A stretch of DNA of 64,000 bases from positions 434,001-498,000 of the forward strand of contig CANLKV010000002.1 in assembly GCA_947491755.1 (NCBI GenBank), in the 5' to 3' direction. How positions within the stretch are numbered: the stretch's first letter is position 1; every line of letters starts with the position of its first letter. This document shows, piece by piece, positions 25,492-34,762 of the stretch. The stretch is from an uncultured Nonlabens sp. GTDB lineage: Bacteria > Bacteroidota > Bacteroidia > Flavobacteriales > Flavobacteriaceae. The notes under the pieces are model-generated. The model ran no database searches, was not told the origin of the DNA, and worked only from the letters and a program-made list of their open reading frames with translations. Made by a program: the position numbers and the translations under genes.

Positions 25492-27170
25492 GCAAGTTTA
25501 TAAGAAATATACTTTTTTTAACGATCGCAATGGTAACGGTCAACTATGTATCTGGTTTATTTCACAAACGCTTTGATCTAACTGAAAACAAAAGGTTTAC
25601 CCTATCCTCTCCTACCGAAGAATTGCTGGATAACGCAGCGCTACCTATCTATGTTGATGTTTTTCTAGATGGCGAACTTCCGGCAGAGTTTTTAAAACTC
25701 AAGCAGGAGACAAGACAACTACTGGAGGAGTTTGCAGCGGTGCATCCTAATTTTAAGTTTGATTTTTTAAATCCTATTGAAAACTTAAATCAACAAGAAA
25801 CGGCACAAGTAATACAGCAATTAGCGCGAGAGGGTGTACAACCTGCCGTGGCAAATATTATGGAGAAGGGAAAACAAACAACCATCACTGTTTTTCCCTA
25901 TGCAATCGTAGCATACGACGGTAAACGTACTGCTATCCCACTGCTCAAAACTGTAGCGCAGTCCACTACAGAAGAACGTATTAATGCGTCGATCAATCAG
26001 CTAGAATATCATATTGCAGATGGACTGCGCAAGGTCACCGTAGAAAAAAGCAAAAAAATAGCGTTTTTGAGAGATAGCGGCGAGTTGAGTGATTTACAAC
26101 TAGCAGATTTTATTAAAGCATTACAATCCTATTATCGCGTTGCTCCTTTTGGTATCGAGTTTGTCAACCAGAGTGATAGCATTGCACCCGTGGAAGTTCT
26201 TGAAGAACTTAAAAAATACGACCTGGTGGTTGAAGCAAAACCAACCGTACCCATTTCAGAAACAAAAAAATACGTGCTGGATCAATACTTAATGAACGGC
26301 GGCAACCTTTTGTTTACTATTGATCCTATCATTATGGAAAATGATAGCCTAGCAAATTCAGATCGTAAGGCCTATGCAATAGCTAGAGAACTGCAGCTTG
26401 ATGATATGTTATTCCGTTATGGTTTACGACTTAATAGTGGGTTGGTTAAGGATGTTCAAAGCGGTGCAATGGCACTGGCCACAGGTATGGGTAGAAACAC
26501 GCAGTATGAGGCATTTCAATGGCCCTACTACCCTCTTGCAGCTGGAGATACTACAAGTGCCATGACAAATAATATAGATCCAGTAAAATTTGAATACACA
26601 GGAACGCTGGATACTTTAAAAAGCAGTTCTAGGAAACAAATCCTACTATCAACAAGTAATCAGACAGCTATAGTTACTCTACCTGCGCCTATCTCTTTAA
26701 ATGAATTGCAAGACGATATAGATCCAACTTTATATCGATCAGGACCCCAGCCGCTTGCTGTGCTATCTCAGGGTAGTTTTACTAGCGCTTATAAAAATAG
26801 AATTAAACCTTTCGCATATTCAGATCATAAAGATGAAAGTAAGGAAGGGTCTGTTTTTCTAGCGGCAGATGGCGACATCATTAAAAATCAAATAGACCGT
26901 GGGCAGCCTCAGGATTTAGGATACGACATGCGCACTGGGCAGTATTACGGCAATAAGGAATTTCTTATGAATGTGGTTAATCAAATGCTGGGAGACACAG
27001 ACTTATTGAGTTTGCGCAACAAAAAAATCAAAATTCCTACCCTAGATGTAAAGCGCAGTTATGACAACCGATTGTATTACCAGGCAATCAATATTCTAGT
27101 ACCACTTGCGATGGTTTTGAGTTTTGGCGCTATTTTTCTAACCGCAAGGAAAAGAAAATATGCTCGGTAG
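25488..27170 (+). CDS. gldG: Gliding motility ABC transporter auxiliary subunit GldG
   Basis: A 560-residue protein with a helix at each end (about 8-25 and 533-553) and a large periplasmic IFT/ABC-auxiliary domain between. N-terminal features are RFDLTENKRFTLSSPTEELL and, in the middle, KYVLDQYLMNGGNLLFTIDPI. It partners GldF. No terminator follows; the next gene is convergent with only 29 bases between stops. Confidence 0.95.
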   Translation: MSKFIRNILFLTIAMVTVNYVSGLFHKRFDLTENKRFTLSSPTEELLDNAALPIYVDVFLDGELPAEFLKLKQETRQLLEEFAAVHPNFKFDFLNPIENLNQQETAQVIQQLAREGVQPAVANIMEKGKQTTITVFPYAIVAYDGKRTAIPLLKTVAQSTTEERINASINQLEYHIADGLRKVTVEKSKKIAFLRDSGELSDLQLADFIKALQSYYRVAPFGIEFVNQSDSIAPVEVLEELKKYDLVVEAKPTVPISETKKYVLDQYLMNGGNLLFTIDPIIMENDSLANSDRKAYAIARELQLDDMLFRYGLRLNSGLVKDVQSGAMALATGMGRNTQYEAFQWPYYPLAAGDTTSAMTNNIDPVKFEYTGTLDTLKSSSRKQILLSTSNQTAIVTLPAPISLNELQDDIDPTLYRSGPQPLAVLSQGSFTSAYKNRIKPFAYSDHKDESKEGSVFLAADGDIIKNQIDRGQPQDLGYDMRTGQYYGNKEFLMNVVNQMLGDTDLLSLRNKKIKIPTLDVKRSYDNRLYYQAINILVPLAMVLSFGAIFLTARKRKYAR

Positions 27171-27199
27171 AACTTTATAGTTATTGACGAAGGTAAAAT

Positions 27200-27775
27200 C
27201 TAACTTGTTTTTTTGACGTATTGTGTAAGAATGACGATTTGTTGTGCATTTACCTTACCCTCAATTTGATTTTCATCATCAGCAACAAGGGAAATATTAC
27301 GCACGGGCGTGCCTCGTTTGGCAGTAAAGTTTGCGCCTTTTACAACTAGATCCTTGATCAACACAACATGATCACCAGATGCAAGTATATTTCCATTTGT
27401 ATCTCGATGAATTATTGTATTTCCCTGTGATATTCCTGCGTGTGCCCATGCTCTCGTATCCTCCTCTAGAAACATAATATCTAGTAAATCTGCTGGCCAG
27501 CCTAAATGCTTTAATTGATACAACATGCGGTAAGCTACTACCTGGACAACAGGTATCGTACTCCACATCGAGTCATTAAGACAGCGCCAGTGGTTTGCCT
27601 CTATCAATTGATGATCAGATAGTTGATCCACGCAAGTTGAACAGGCTAGAATACTGGTTTCTTTTACATCGCTAGGAGAGTCAGGAACGTGATAAACAAC
27701 TAGTGCATTGGTACTGTTACATAATTCACATTTATTTCCAGATCGTTCTTCGAGTTGTTTTTGCAGTGCAGACAT
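27200..27775 (-). CDS. PhnA domain protein
   Basis: A 191-residue protein with an N-terminal zinc ribbon, CELCNSTNALVVYHVP then ILACSTCVDQLSD (paired Cys-x2-Cys), and a C-terminal PhnA domain, ILASGDHVVLIKDLVVKGANFTAKRGTPVRNI. PhnA was named after phosphonate use but has no firm role. A longer middle section, about residues 65-120, lies between the two parts. No phosphonate genes nearby. Confidence 0.85.
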   Translation of the reverse strand: MSALQKQLEERSGNKCELCNSTNALVVYHVPDSPSDVKETSILACSTCVDQLSDHQLIEANHWRCLNDSMWSTIPVVQVVAYRMLYQLKHLGWPADLLDIMFLEEDTRAWAHAGISQGNTIIHRDTNGNILASGDHVVLIKDLVVKGANFTAKRGTPVRNISLVADDENQIEGKVNAQQIVILTQYVKKTS

Positions 27776-27819
27776 TAATTAACTTTGGGCTGCAATGATA
27801 GGCAGAAAGTTTGATTTGG

Positions 27820-27839
27820 TTCGCTTTCGCGAAAGCGAA
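27820..27839. repeat. Dispersed palindrome, exact with longer arms
   Basis: Exact 16-mer (27822-27837) in the gap between the PhnA-like and TlpA-like genes; TT/AA flank it. Confidence 0.95.
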
Positions 27840-27851
27840 AACACCAACAAC

Positions 27852-29168
27852 TCACTCGCTCCTAGTAAAATTATTAGGTTCAAAAACGTTACGCTTGTCC
27901 AACCCTAGATCTACATTGGGATTTAAAATCTTACCATCAGGTGCAATTTTAATAATACGCGGTAATAAGTAGGTACCTATATCTTCAAGGTACGAAGCGC
28001 TTTTTCCTGGCGGCCCCACGGCATTGAGTCCAGCAATACTAGCTTTAAATTGTAACGATTTCCATAAGTCAATGTTGCGAGTTCCATTGATAGCATAGGC
28101 TACAAATTGTACGTCTGTAGACTTGTTTTGTTGGGAAAATTTATTCCAAGCAGTTAGTACTGCTCCTAGTCTAGGATTTGAAATATCATATATCAAAAGG
28201 TAAATCTGCTTGTCTTCAATAGATTGCAAATCAAATGGTTTACTATCTACCATAAATGCATCTGGAAACTTAAAATTATCGCCTATCGATTGCCTCTTGC
28301 TATTGCGGTAAAAGCGTCGATCCATGGAAGAATGCGGCATGTATAAAGGTTTTGAAATTTTATACAAGTCTCGAGCCCTAGGATGATGTTCTGTCGCATA
28401 AATGAGAGCTTTGCCTTTTACATCATTAGCCATAGCATAGCCGGGTAAGTTGTTAAGGTAGGATCTAGCTGCACCTACAGAGGATAATTCTAGTACTTTT
28501 TTAAAGTGATAGTTGCGGGCAAGCACCTTAAAATAAGGGAGCATGTCGTAGTATCGCTCGCTTTTGTAATCTAGGTCAGGATAATCGTTTAATGAAGCAT
28601 CTTGATAGCGCGATCCCTTATTCAACATTTTGAAATAAAGATCGTAAAAAGCTGTGTAGCTTTTATAAAACATCAACTCGTCAGCAATAAAAATCTCGCT
28701 GAATGGATATTTGTCCAACTCTTGTTTCCAGTAGGTGGTGAGACTATCCAGTTGCTTGTTAAATTCTATCTCATCCTCTGATAGCTTTTGAGCATTGTTC
28801 GTAAAATTAGTAAAGGCTTGATGCCTCTTTAATAAAAAGTCATTTTTGATCGCGCCTTGAGCACCACTATAGGTGATGTTGACTGTGTCTGAGGTAATAA
28901 ATGATGCCGCATTAAAATCATCATAGGACTCTAGGTGTATCGGGTATGCCTTAGAATCCACCACAATCACATTGAAACCTTCATAGGCCTCGCGATAGGC
29001 GGTATCTACTTTATTATACCCATAGTCTACTCCAGGATATGCGATGATTTTAGGTTCTTCGGTCGCGTCTGGAAAGCTTGAGGTAGTCACATAAACCGGA
29101 ACGTAAAACTGCGCTCGAACTAACGAAATGGATAAAATAAATACTAAAAAGGCGATGATTATTTTCAT
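27852..29168 (-). CDS. Exported TlpA-like protein without CxxC
   Basis: A 438-residue exported protein; MKIIIAFLVFILSISLVRAQ is a signal peptide. The first 290 residues are helical and unrecognised. The last 130 resemble a thioredoxin-like (TlpA/AhpC) domain: QIYLLIYDISNPRLGAVLTAWNKF, a conserved Pro in TYLLPRIIKIAPDGKIL. The active-site CxxC is absent (NPRLG instead), so it is not a normal disulfide enzyme. Similar two-part proteins occur in Bacteroidota with redox partners. Function unknown. No close co-directional neighbour. Confidence 0.7.
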   Translation of the reverse strand: MKIIIAFLVFILSISLVRAQFYVPVYVTTSSFPDATEEPKIIAYPGVDYGYNKVDTAYREAYEGFNVIVVDSKAYPIHLESYDDFNAASFITSDTVNITYSGAQGAIKNDFLLKRHQAFTNFTNNAQKLSEDEIEFNKQLDSLTTYWKQELDKYPFSEIFIADELMFYKSYTAFYDLYFKMLNKGSRYQDASLNDYPDLDYKSERYYDMLPYFKVLARNYHFKKVLELSSVGAARSYLNNLPGYAMANDVKGKALIYATEHHPRARDLYKISKPLYMPHSSMDRRFYRNSKRQSIGDNFKFPDAFMVDSKPFDLQSIEDKQIYLLIYDISNPRLGAVLTAWNKFSQQNKSTDVQFVAYAINGTRNIDLWKSLQFKASIAGLNAVGPPGKSASYLEDIGTYLLPRIIKIAPDGKILNPNVDLGLDKRNVFEPNNFTRSE

Positions 29169-29536
29169 ATAAAGTCGACTAAGACATCAAACTATACCAA
29201 CTATGCTTAAGAAGGCTTGTTTGTTTTACATATCTGTTTTCAAATTAAATATAGTGTTCAACAGCATGAATCATCAATAATAATTCCATAATTATGTTGT
29301 AAAGTGTCTCTAAGATTAGGACCTGTTCTTAAACTACAGCGCCTAGATTACTCATAGCGACTCGACCCATCCGAATTTATTGTAAAAGTCTGCTCATAAC
29401 ACATATTGTGCAATACATTCCCTACCATAAACTGGTAACATCAAAGACAATAATTTTTTAAGGCTAGTTTCTATTTGAAAAGATGAAGAATTAAAAAGGC
29501 AGGTGAAACCTGCCTTTTGTTTTCAAATAGAACTGT
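29169..29536. other. Intergenic region after gltP-like gene
   Basis: 368 bases holding the terminator of the symporter gene (29494-29518). The rest has no open frame, hairpin or promoter box that I can defend. Confidence 0.5.
29494..29518 (-). terminator. Terminator after the dicarboxylate symporter
   Basis: Perfect 11-bp stem AAAAGGCAGGT (29494-29504) with ACCTGCCTTTT (29508-29518), loop of 3, 19 bases after the symporter stop. T tract on the minus strand. Confidence 0.9.
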
Positions 29537-30865
29537 TTAAGAACTTACCTCGTCCAAATGATCATCCCATTCTTTAACATCTGGTTCACCAAATTTACCA
29601 AGTGATTTTGCAACGACCGATGCAACGGTAGCATCCCCAGTAACATTTACCGTAGTGCGTAACATATCTAGTGGGCGGTCTACCGCAAATATCAAAGCAA
29701 GTGCTACTGGTAAAAGCTCACTAGGAAACTGTATAGATTCTAGAACGATAACGAGCATGACCATTCCAGCGCCAGGTACTGCTGCAGATCCTATACTTGC
29801 CAATAAAGCAGTAAGAACAATCATTAATTGCGATGATAAGGCTAGCTCGATTCCTAGTGCCTGACAAACAAATACCGCGGCTACCGCTTGATACAGGCTC
29901 GTACCATCCATATTTATAGTAGCACCTACAGGTAACACAAAACTGGCAACCTCTTTTTCCACTCCCATGTGCTCTTCCACTCGTTCCATGGTGACTGGTA
30001 GGGTAGCTGCGCTAGAACTTGTAGAAAAAGCTAGAAGTTGCGCTGGTGCAATTTTATTAAGAAACCAGAATGGAGACTTCTTGACATACAAAGTAAAAAT
30101 CAGACAATACACTACAATCATCAATAGAAGGCCTATTACTACTGTACCCGCATAAAATAAAAGAGCCAGTAATATATCAGGGTCATCAGCACTCACAACT
30201 ACGTTTGCTAGTAAGGCAAAAACAGCAAATGGAGCTGTTAACATGATCAAATCCACCATTTTTAAAACGACATCATTAAGAGAGTCAAAGAAGTTTTTAA
30301 GTGGTTCAGCCCGCTTCTCACCTATAAGAAGCATTGAAATACCTAGAAATATTGCAAAGAAAATCACTTGCAACATCAGGCTGTTATTAGACATTGCAGT
30401 AACCGCATTATCAGGAACCATGTCAACCAATGCTTGCAAAGGACCAGCGTCTTTCTGTAAAGCTGCGGTTTCTAGCTTGCTTGTAATTCCCGTATTACCT
30501 TCATAGGTGGCACTCAAGTTGTCTATGGTGTCTTGAGATATTCCTGCGCCTGGATTTAATAAGTTAACCAGACCTAGTCCTAATGTAATGGCTATTACCG
30601 TGGTCATGATATAAATCAAAACAGTGCGTAATCCCATTTTACGGAATTTTGCAATGTCTTTTAGGTCAGAAATTCCCTTAATTAAAGAGGCAAGGATAAG
30701 AGGTACCGCTATCAATTTGAGCAAGTTGACAAAAATAGTACCGAAAGGATTGATCCAATCCTCCACAAATCCTCTACCCCAATCAAACTGTACCATGGCA
30801 AACCCAAATAGGATTCCCAGCGCCATACCGATTAATATTTGCCAGTGTAATGCTAATTTTTTCAT
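29537..30865 (-). CDS. Dicarboxylate/amino-acid:cation symporter (GltP family)
   Basis: A 442-residue DAACS transporter that brings in glutamate, aspartate or C4-dicarboxylates with Na+ or H+. The re-entrant-loop motif STSSSAATLPVT and later NMDGTSLYQAVAAVFV with PGAGMVMLVIVLES are diagnostic. ATG 30865 (MKKLALHWQILIGMALG) replaces a longer frame reaching 30952 that would overlap aroC and adds no conserved sequence. Confidence 0.93.
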   Translation of the reverse strand: MKKLALHWQILIGMALGILFGFAMVQFDWGRGFVEDWINPFGTIFVNLLKLIAVPLILASLIKGISDLKDIAKFRKMGLRTVLIYIMTTVIAITLGLGLVNLLNPGAGISQDTIDNLSATYEGNTGITSKLETAALQKDAGPLQALVDMVPDNAVTAMSNNSLMLQVIFFAIFLGISMLLIGEKRAEPLKNFFDSLNDVVLKMVDLIMLTAPFAVFALLANVVVSADDPDILLALLFYAGTVVIGLLLMIVVYCLIFTLYVKKSPFWFLNKIAPAQLLAFSTSSSAATLPVTMERVEEHMGVEKEVASFVLPVGATINMDGTSLYQAVAAVFVCQALGIELALSSQLMIVLTALLASIGSAAVPGAGMVMLVIVLESIQFPSELLPVALALIFAVDRPLDMLRTTVNVTGDATVASVVAKSLGKFGEPDVKEWDDHLDEVSS

Positions 30866-30911
30866 TAATGTAAATGTGTTTAGTTCGCTGTCACAAGAGC
30901 GAATATATATA

Positions 30912-31976
30912 TTAAATCTTAGCGGATTTATTACGTAAATAATGATCTGCAAGTACTAGTGCCGCCATTGCTTCAACAATGGGAACAGCTCTAGGTACCA
31001 CACATGGATCGTGCCGCCCTTTACCTTGCATTTGTGAGGGATTACCCTCTGCATCAATCGTAGGCTGTGATTGCATGATAGTAGCAACAGGCTTAAAAGC
31101 CACTCTAAAGTAAATATCCATACCATTAGAAATGCCCCCTTGTATACCACCACTATAATTAGTTTTTGTCGTACCGTCTGTGTTAAACAAGTCATTGTGC
31201 TGGCTACCTAGCATCGCACTACCGGCAAAGCCGCTACCGTATTCAAACCCCTTGACAGCGTTTATGGAGAGCATGGCTTTTGCCAGATCTGCATGTAATT
31301 TGTCAAAAACCGGTTCGCCTAATGATACCGGCACATTTTTTATAACACATGTAATTATGCCTCCTACGGTGTCGCCGGCTTTGCGCACCTTCATTATTTT
31401 TTCCTCGCAGGCTTTGGCAAAATCTGGATCGGCACAGCGCACTGCGTTTTTCTCAATATAATTGAAATCTAAATTTTCATAAGGAATATCAGAATGTAAA
31501 TCCCCTACACTACTGGTAAATGCATGCAGTTGCACAGCATTCAATAATTGTTTTGCAATAGCGCCTGCTACCACTCTGCTCGCTGTTTCTCTTGCGCTAC
31601 TGCGACCGCCGCCACGATAGTCTCTAGTACCATACTTATCAGCATACGTCTTATCTGCGTGACTGGGCCTGTAGGTATTTGCGATGTGAGAATAATCTTT
31701 AGATTTTTGATTCTCATTGGTGATTTGAAACCCTATGGGAGTGCCTGTGGTAACTCCTTCAAAGATTCCAGAAAGAAAAGCCACGGTATCGGACTCTTTT
31801 CGTTGAGTCACAATCTTACTTTGCCCTGGTTTACGTCTGTCTAAGTCGTTTTGTATGGCGTCTAGGTCGAGTTTTATTCCCGCAGGACAGCCATCGATGA
31901 TTCCTCCTATTGCCACACCATGAGACTCACCATAGGTGGTCAATTTAAAAGCCTTGCCAAATGTATTTCCTGCCAT
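30912..31976 (-). CDS. aroC: Chorismate synthase
   Basis: A 354-residue FMN-dependent enzyme, the last shikimate step. [52 protein letters not shown] and [17 protein letters not shown] are its signatures. The start is ATG 31976 ([11 protein letters not shown]), the usual family start; the longer frame to 32003 would begin inside the promoter described next. No other aro gene is nearby. Confidence 0.97.
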   Translation of the reverse strand: MAGNTFGKAFKLTTYGESHGVAIGGIIDGCPAGIKLDLDAIQNDLDRRKPGQSKIVTQRKESDTVAFLSGIFEGVTTGTPIGFQITNENQKSKDYSHIANTYRPSHADKTYADKYGTRDYRGGGRSSARETASRVVAGAIAKQLLNAVQLHAFTSSVGDLHSDIPYENLDFNYIEKNAVRCADPDFAKACEEKIMKVRKAGDTVGGIITCVIKNVPVSLGEPVFDKLHADLAKAMLSINAVKGFEYGSGFAGSAMLGSQHNDLFNTDGTTKTNYSGGIQGGISNGMDIYFRVAFKPVATIMQSQPTIDAEGNPSQMQGKGRHDPCVVPRAVPIVEAMAALVLADHYLRNKSAKI

Positions 31977-31981
31977 ATGAG

Positions 31982-32011
31982 CAAATATAAGGTTTGCTTT
32001 CATTTAACAAG
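31982..32011 (-). promoter_or_regulatory. Promoter of aroC, likely leaderless
   Basis: TATATTTG (31982-31989) with CTTG (32008-32011) 18 bases upstream on the minus strand, a full Bacteroidota-type promoter. The box ends 5 bases before the aroC ATG. Confidence 0.6.
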
Positions 32012-32172
32012 GAAAAGCTTAAAAAGCAGCTCAAAAAAATGTCAACAGATAACAGTTTTGGAAGCACGTCATCATGGCTCTTGAGAGATATGCAGATGTA
32101 TGAAACGTTGCAAGAAACCAGAACAAGCTCATTCGCTATAAACGTTACTTATTGACTTCAACTGCCTTGTAT

Positions 32173-32877
32173 TTAAGACAATTTATACTCTGGATAAGTG
32201 TCTTTTAAATACTCTTCTGCACGTTTGGGTATTTCCACACTCATGATGTACATAAATAGGAACAAACCACAAATAACAAGACTGAGAATGGCAAACCAAA
32301 AATCGCTTAATTGATGAAAGTTATTCAATCCTAAAATATTATAAAAATGCAAGGGTAACAATGCTATAGCACCACCCATATTTCCTTGATTATAAATAAT
32401 ATCTTGTAACATCCACTGTTTACCATCATCTGTTTTTACCTTCTTAACTTTCCTTCTGGCTTTATACAAACAAAAGATATAAACGGCTAGCACTGTAAAT
32501 ATGGTGCCTAGAAAAAAGGCTTCGCTATAAGAGGTCAATTTTAATGTTAAAAATGTAAGGAACGTAATCAAGATAAAACCAGCAACCTTGGGCAACTTCA
32601 TATATTCTATAAAATGCTTCCAGACCAGTCGGGAGTATCTTTTGTTCATGGCCTTTTGGCGTTTTTCAACAACATCCATAAATCCAAAGACACCAAATTT
32701 CTTGAACTCACGATCTCGTGCTTGCTCAAAGGTCAATTGGTCATTTTTTTCCCATAATCGCTCTATACCGCTCGCCATATGGTCTACCAGTTCTGTTTGT
32801 AAATCATAATGCACCACAAAATGCTGTCGTGTAAAACGGTACAATGACTCGATCTGATCTTGATTTAACTGTGCCAT
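32173..32877 (-). CDS. PadR-linked membrane protein, unknown function
   Basis: A 234-residue protein. A helical N-terminal domain (MAQLNQDQIESLYRFTRQHFVVHYDLQTELVDHMASGIERLW) resembles the HAAS/DUF1700-type domain that partners PadR regulators; four hydrophobic segments follow (about 100-118, 120-138, 175-193, 203-220). The start chosen is ATG 32877, whose A is the last base of the PadR stop (TGATG), implying coupling. An in-frame ATG at 32889 is also possible. Likely a membrane target or sensor controlled by PadR. Confidence 0.65.
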   Translation of the reverse strand: MAQLNQDQIESLYRFTRQHFVVHYDLQTELVDHMASGIERLWEKNDQLTFEQARDREFKKFGVFGFMDVVEKRQKAMNKRYSRLVWKHFIEYMKLPKVAGFILITFLTFLTLKLTSYSEAFFLGTIFTVLAVYIFCLYKARRKVKKVKTDDGKQWMLQDIIYNQGNMGGAIALLPLHFYNILGLNNFHQLSDFWFAILSLVICGLFLFMYIMSVEIPKRAEEYLKDTYPEYKLS

Positions 32878-33212
32878 CAATAACTCCATTTAGGCTGGAA
32901 CAATTGTTCCATCGTTTTTAAATATTCTTGTAAAGATTGCAATAAATTGACACGTTCTTTATCACCAGCCTCCGTTATTTTGTAGTACTTACGCAGTCTA
33001 CCATCAACGCGCTCTGCTTCTACAGTGAGCCATCCTTGGGCTTCCAGCTTGTGTAAAACAGGATATAATGCTCCTTCTTTTAGAATGAGATTTCCATTAG
33101 TTTCTGCCTTTACTTTTTGAGTAATTTCATAGCCGTACATCCTGCCCTCTTTGTTTAACAGTTGCAGGAGGATCGCCGTAAGATTTCCTTTGTAAAGTGA
33201 TGATTGTGACAT
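32877..33212 (-). CDS. PadR family transcriptional regulator
   Basis: A 111-residue winged-helix regulator: SSLYKGNLTAILLQLLNKEGRMYGYEITQKVK, then LKEGALYPVLHKLEAQGWLTVEAERVDGRLRKYYKITEAGD, the full PadR pattern. The frame runs on to 33275 through a palindrome copy that would add a false FNYAFAKAKIS extension; ATG 33212 is the family start. It is followed directly by a membrane partner gene. A 7-bp inverted repeat overlapping its start suggests autoregulation. Confidence 0.93.
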   Translation of the reverse strand: MSQSSLYKGNLTAILLQLLNKEGRMYGYEITQKVKAETNGNLILKEGALYPVLHKLEAQGWLTVEAERVDGRLRKYYKITEAGDKERVNLLQSLQEYLKTMEQLFQPKWSY

Positions 33213-33231
33213 ACCTATGTTAGCTAGGTAT
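33211..33231. promoter_or_regulatory. Candidate PadR operator
   Basis: Perfect inverted repeat ATACCTA (33211-33217), 7-base spacer, TAGGTAT (33225-33231), overlapping the padR start codon. PadR proteins usually bind such repeats at their own promoters. Assignment is inference. Confidence 0.5.
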
Positions 33232-33248
33232 AAATGTAAACTAATTTT

Positions 33249-33264
33249 CGCTTTCGCGAAAGCG
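33249..33264. repeat. Dispersed palindrome, exact
   Basis: Exact copy between mtaB and padR, 37 bases upstream of the padR start. Confidence 0.95.
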
Positions 33265-33267
33265 TAA

Positions 33268-34593
33268 TTAAACAACTGTCACCCTTACTATTCCATCATC
33301 ATCAATAGAGTCTAGGCTTACTTGTTGCAATTGGTTCACAAGGTGTGGGTTATAAAATGTTTTAACCTTGACGTAATTCTCTGTAAATCCATGTATAAAC
33401 CCTTCTTTATTTTCGGCCTCCCAGAGCACTGTTTTCTCTTTACCTAGTTGGCTTTCATAAAAAGCCCTACGTTTCTTTACAGACAAACCACGTAGCATTT
33501 TTGACCTTTTTTTCCGAACATTTTGAGGTACAACGCCTTCCATCAAAACGGCCTCTGTATTGTCTCGCTCTGAATATGTAAATACGTGTAAATAGGATAT
33601 GTCCAGCTCACTCAAATAAGTATAGGTATCCATAAAATGAGCGTCTGTCTCTCCTGGAAAACCTACAATAACATCTACCCCTATGCAACTATCTGGCATC
33701 ACTTCTTTAATACGAGCCACGCGGTCTGTATACAAGTTGCGGCGGTACCTACGTTTCATCTTGCCTAGCATCTCATCGTTTCCAGACTGTAACGGTATAT
33801 GGAAATGAGGCACAAAAGCTCGCGATGTCGATACCAGATCTATCGTCTCATTTTTCAACAAGTTGGGTTCTATAGAAGAGATGCGCAAGCGCTCAATGCC
33901 TTCTACTTTATCTAGTTGCTCAACTAGGTCGAGAAAGGTGTGCTCGTGTTTTTTATTACCAAATTCCCCTTTGCCGTAGTCTCCTATATTTACTCCTGTA
34001 AGTACTATTTCTTTGATATCTTGAGAGGCTATATCTTTTGCATTTTGTATCACATTATCCATGGTATCGCTACGTGAAATACCACGTGCTAAAGGAATGG
34101 TACAATAAGTACACTTATAATCACAGCCATCTTGTACTTTAAGGAAAGCTCGTGTGCGATCACCTATAGAATATGACCCGACATAAAAATCGGCCTCGTT
34201 GATCTCGCAACTGTGTATTTGAGCAGGTTCATCCTTGGACAATTGATTGATATAGTCCGTTATTTTGAATTTTTCTGTAGCCCCTAGTACCAGATCAACG
34301 CCATCAACGGCAGCAAGCTCTTCCGGTTTGAGTTGTGCATAACAGCCCACAGCAATAGTAAAGGCGTCTTTATTTTTTTTCTGAGCCCGTTTTACAATCG
34401 CTTTAAAGCGTTTGTCTGCGTTCTCTGTAACACTGCAGGTATTGATCACGTAAATATCTGCTACATCGTCAAATTCTTTACGTTCAAAACCGTGCGTGTC
34501 AAAATCGCGAGCAATAGTAGAAGTCTCGCTAAAATTGAGCTTGCACCCTAGGGTATAGAAAGCAACCGATTTTTTTTGTGCTACAACATTCAT
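33268..34593 (-). CDS. mtaB: tRNA t6A37 methylthiotransferase MtaB
   Basis: A 441-residue radical SAM enzyme that adds a methylthio group to t6A37 of ANN-decoding tRNAs. The N-terminal cluster Cys lie in YTLGCKLNFSETS, NTCSVTENAD and VGCYAQ; the radical SAM motif is CDYKCTYCTIP. A C-terminal TRAM-like tail ends it. MtaB rather than MiaB is suggested by the KLN in GCKLNFSE. A TTG at 34602 extends the frame by three codons; ATG 34593 is better. Confidence 0.93.
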   Translation of the reverse strand: MNVVAQKKSVAFYTLGCKLNFSETSTIARDFDTHGFERKEFDDVADIYVINTCSVTENADKRFKAIVKRAQKKNKDAFTIAVGCYAQLKPEELAAVDGVDLVLGATEKFKITDYINQLSKDEPAQIHSCEINEADFYVGSYSIGDRTRAFLKVQDGCDYKCTYCTIPLARGISRSDTMDNVIQNAKDIASQDIKEIVLTGVNIGDYGKGEFGNKKHEHTFLDLVEQLDKVEGIERLRISSIEPNLLKNETIDLVSTSRAFVPHFHIPLQSGNDEMLGKMKRRYRRNLYTDRVARIKEVMPDSCIGVDVIVGFPGETDAHFMDTYTYLSELDISYLHVFTYSERDNTEAVLMEGVVPQNVRKKRSKMLRGLSVKKRRAFYESQLGKEKTVLWEAENKEGFIHGFTENYVKVKTFYNPHLVNQLQQVSLDSIDDDGIVRVTVV

Positions 34594-34610
34594 GGGCTTC
34601 AAATAATGTG

Positions 34611-34642
34611 CAAAGATACTTGTAAATCACAGGGTGCTCAAA
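34611..34642 (-). promoter_or_regulatory. Promoter of mtaB
   Basis: TATCTTTG (34611-34618) and TTTG (34639-34642) with a 20-base spacer, the best Bacteroidota-type promoter in the window. It gives a leader of roughly 12-15 bases before ATG 34593. Confidence 0.65.
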
Positions 34643-34749
34643 TCACAATTGAATTAAACCAAGTATGAAAAACTTTTTAAAATAGGCCTTGCTATCACTT
34701 AAACTATTTGTGCGTTACATTTCCCTGATTAATTGATTTTGGGTTGAAG

Positions 34750-34757
34750 TATATTTG
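34750..34757 (+). promoter_or_regulatory. TATATTTG -7 box at the binding-protein gene
   Basis: Exact TAnnTTTG ending 5 bases before ATG 34763; no -33 at the normal spacing. Suggests a leaderless transcript. Confidence 0.5.
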
Positions 34758-34762
34758 CGGTC

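Noticed and set aside
30866..30952. Longer N-terminus for the dicarboxylate symporter
   Set aside because: It would overlap aroC and precedes the normal first helix; not part of the family.
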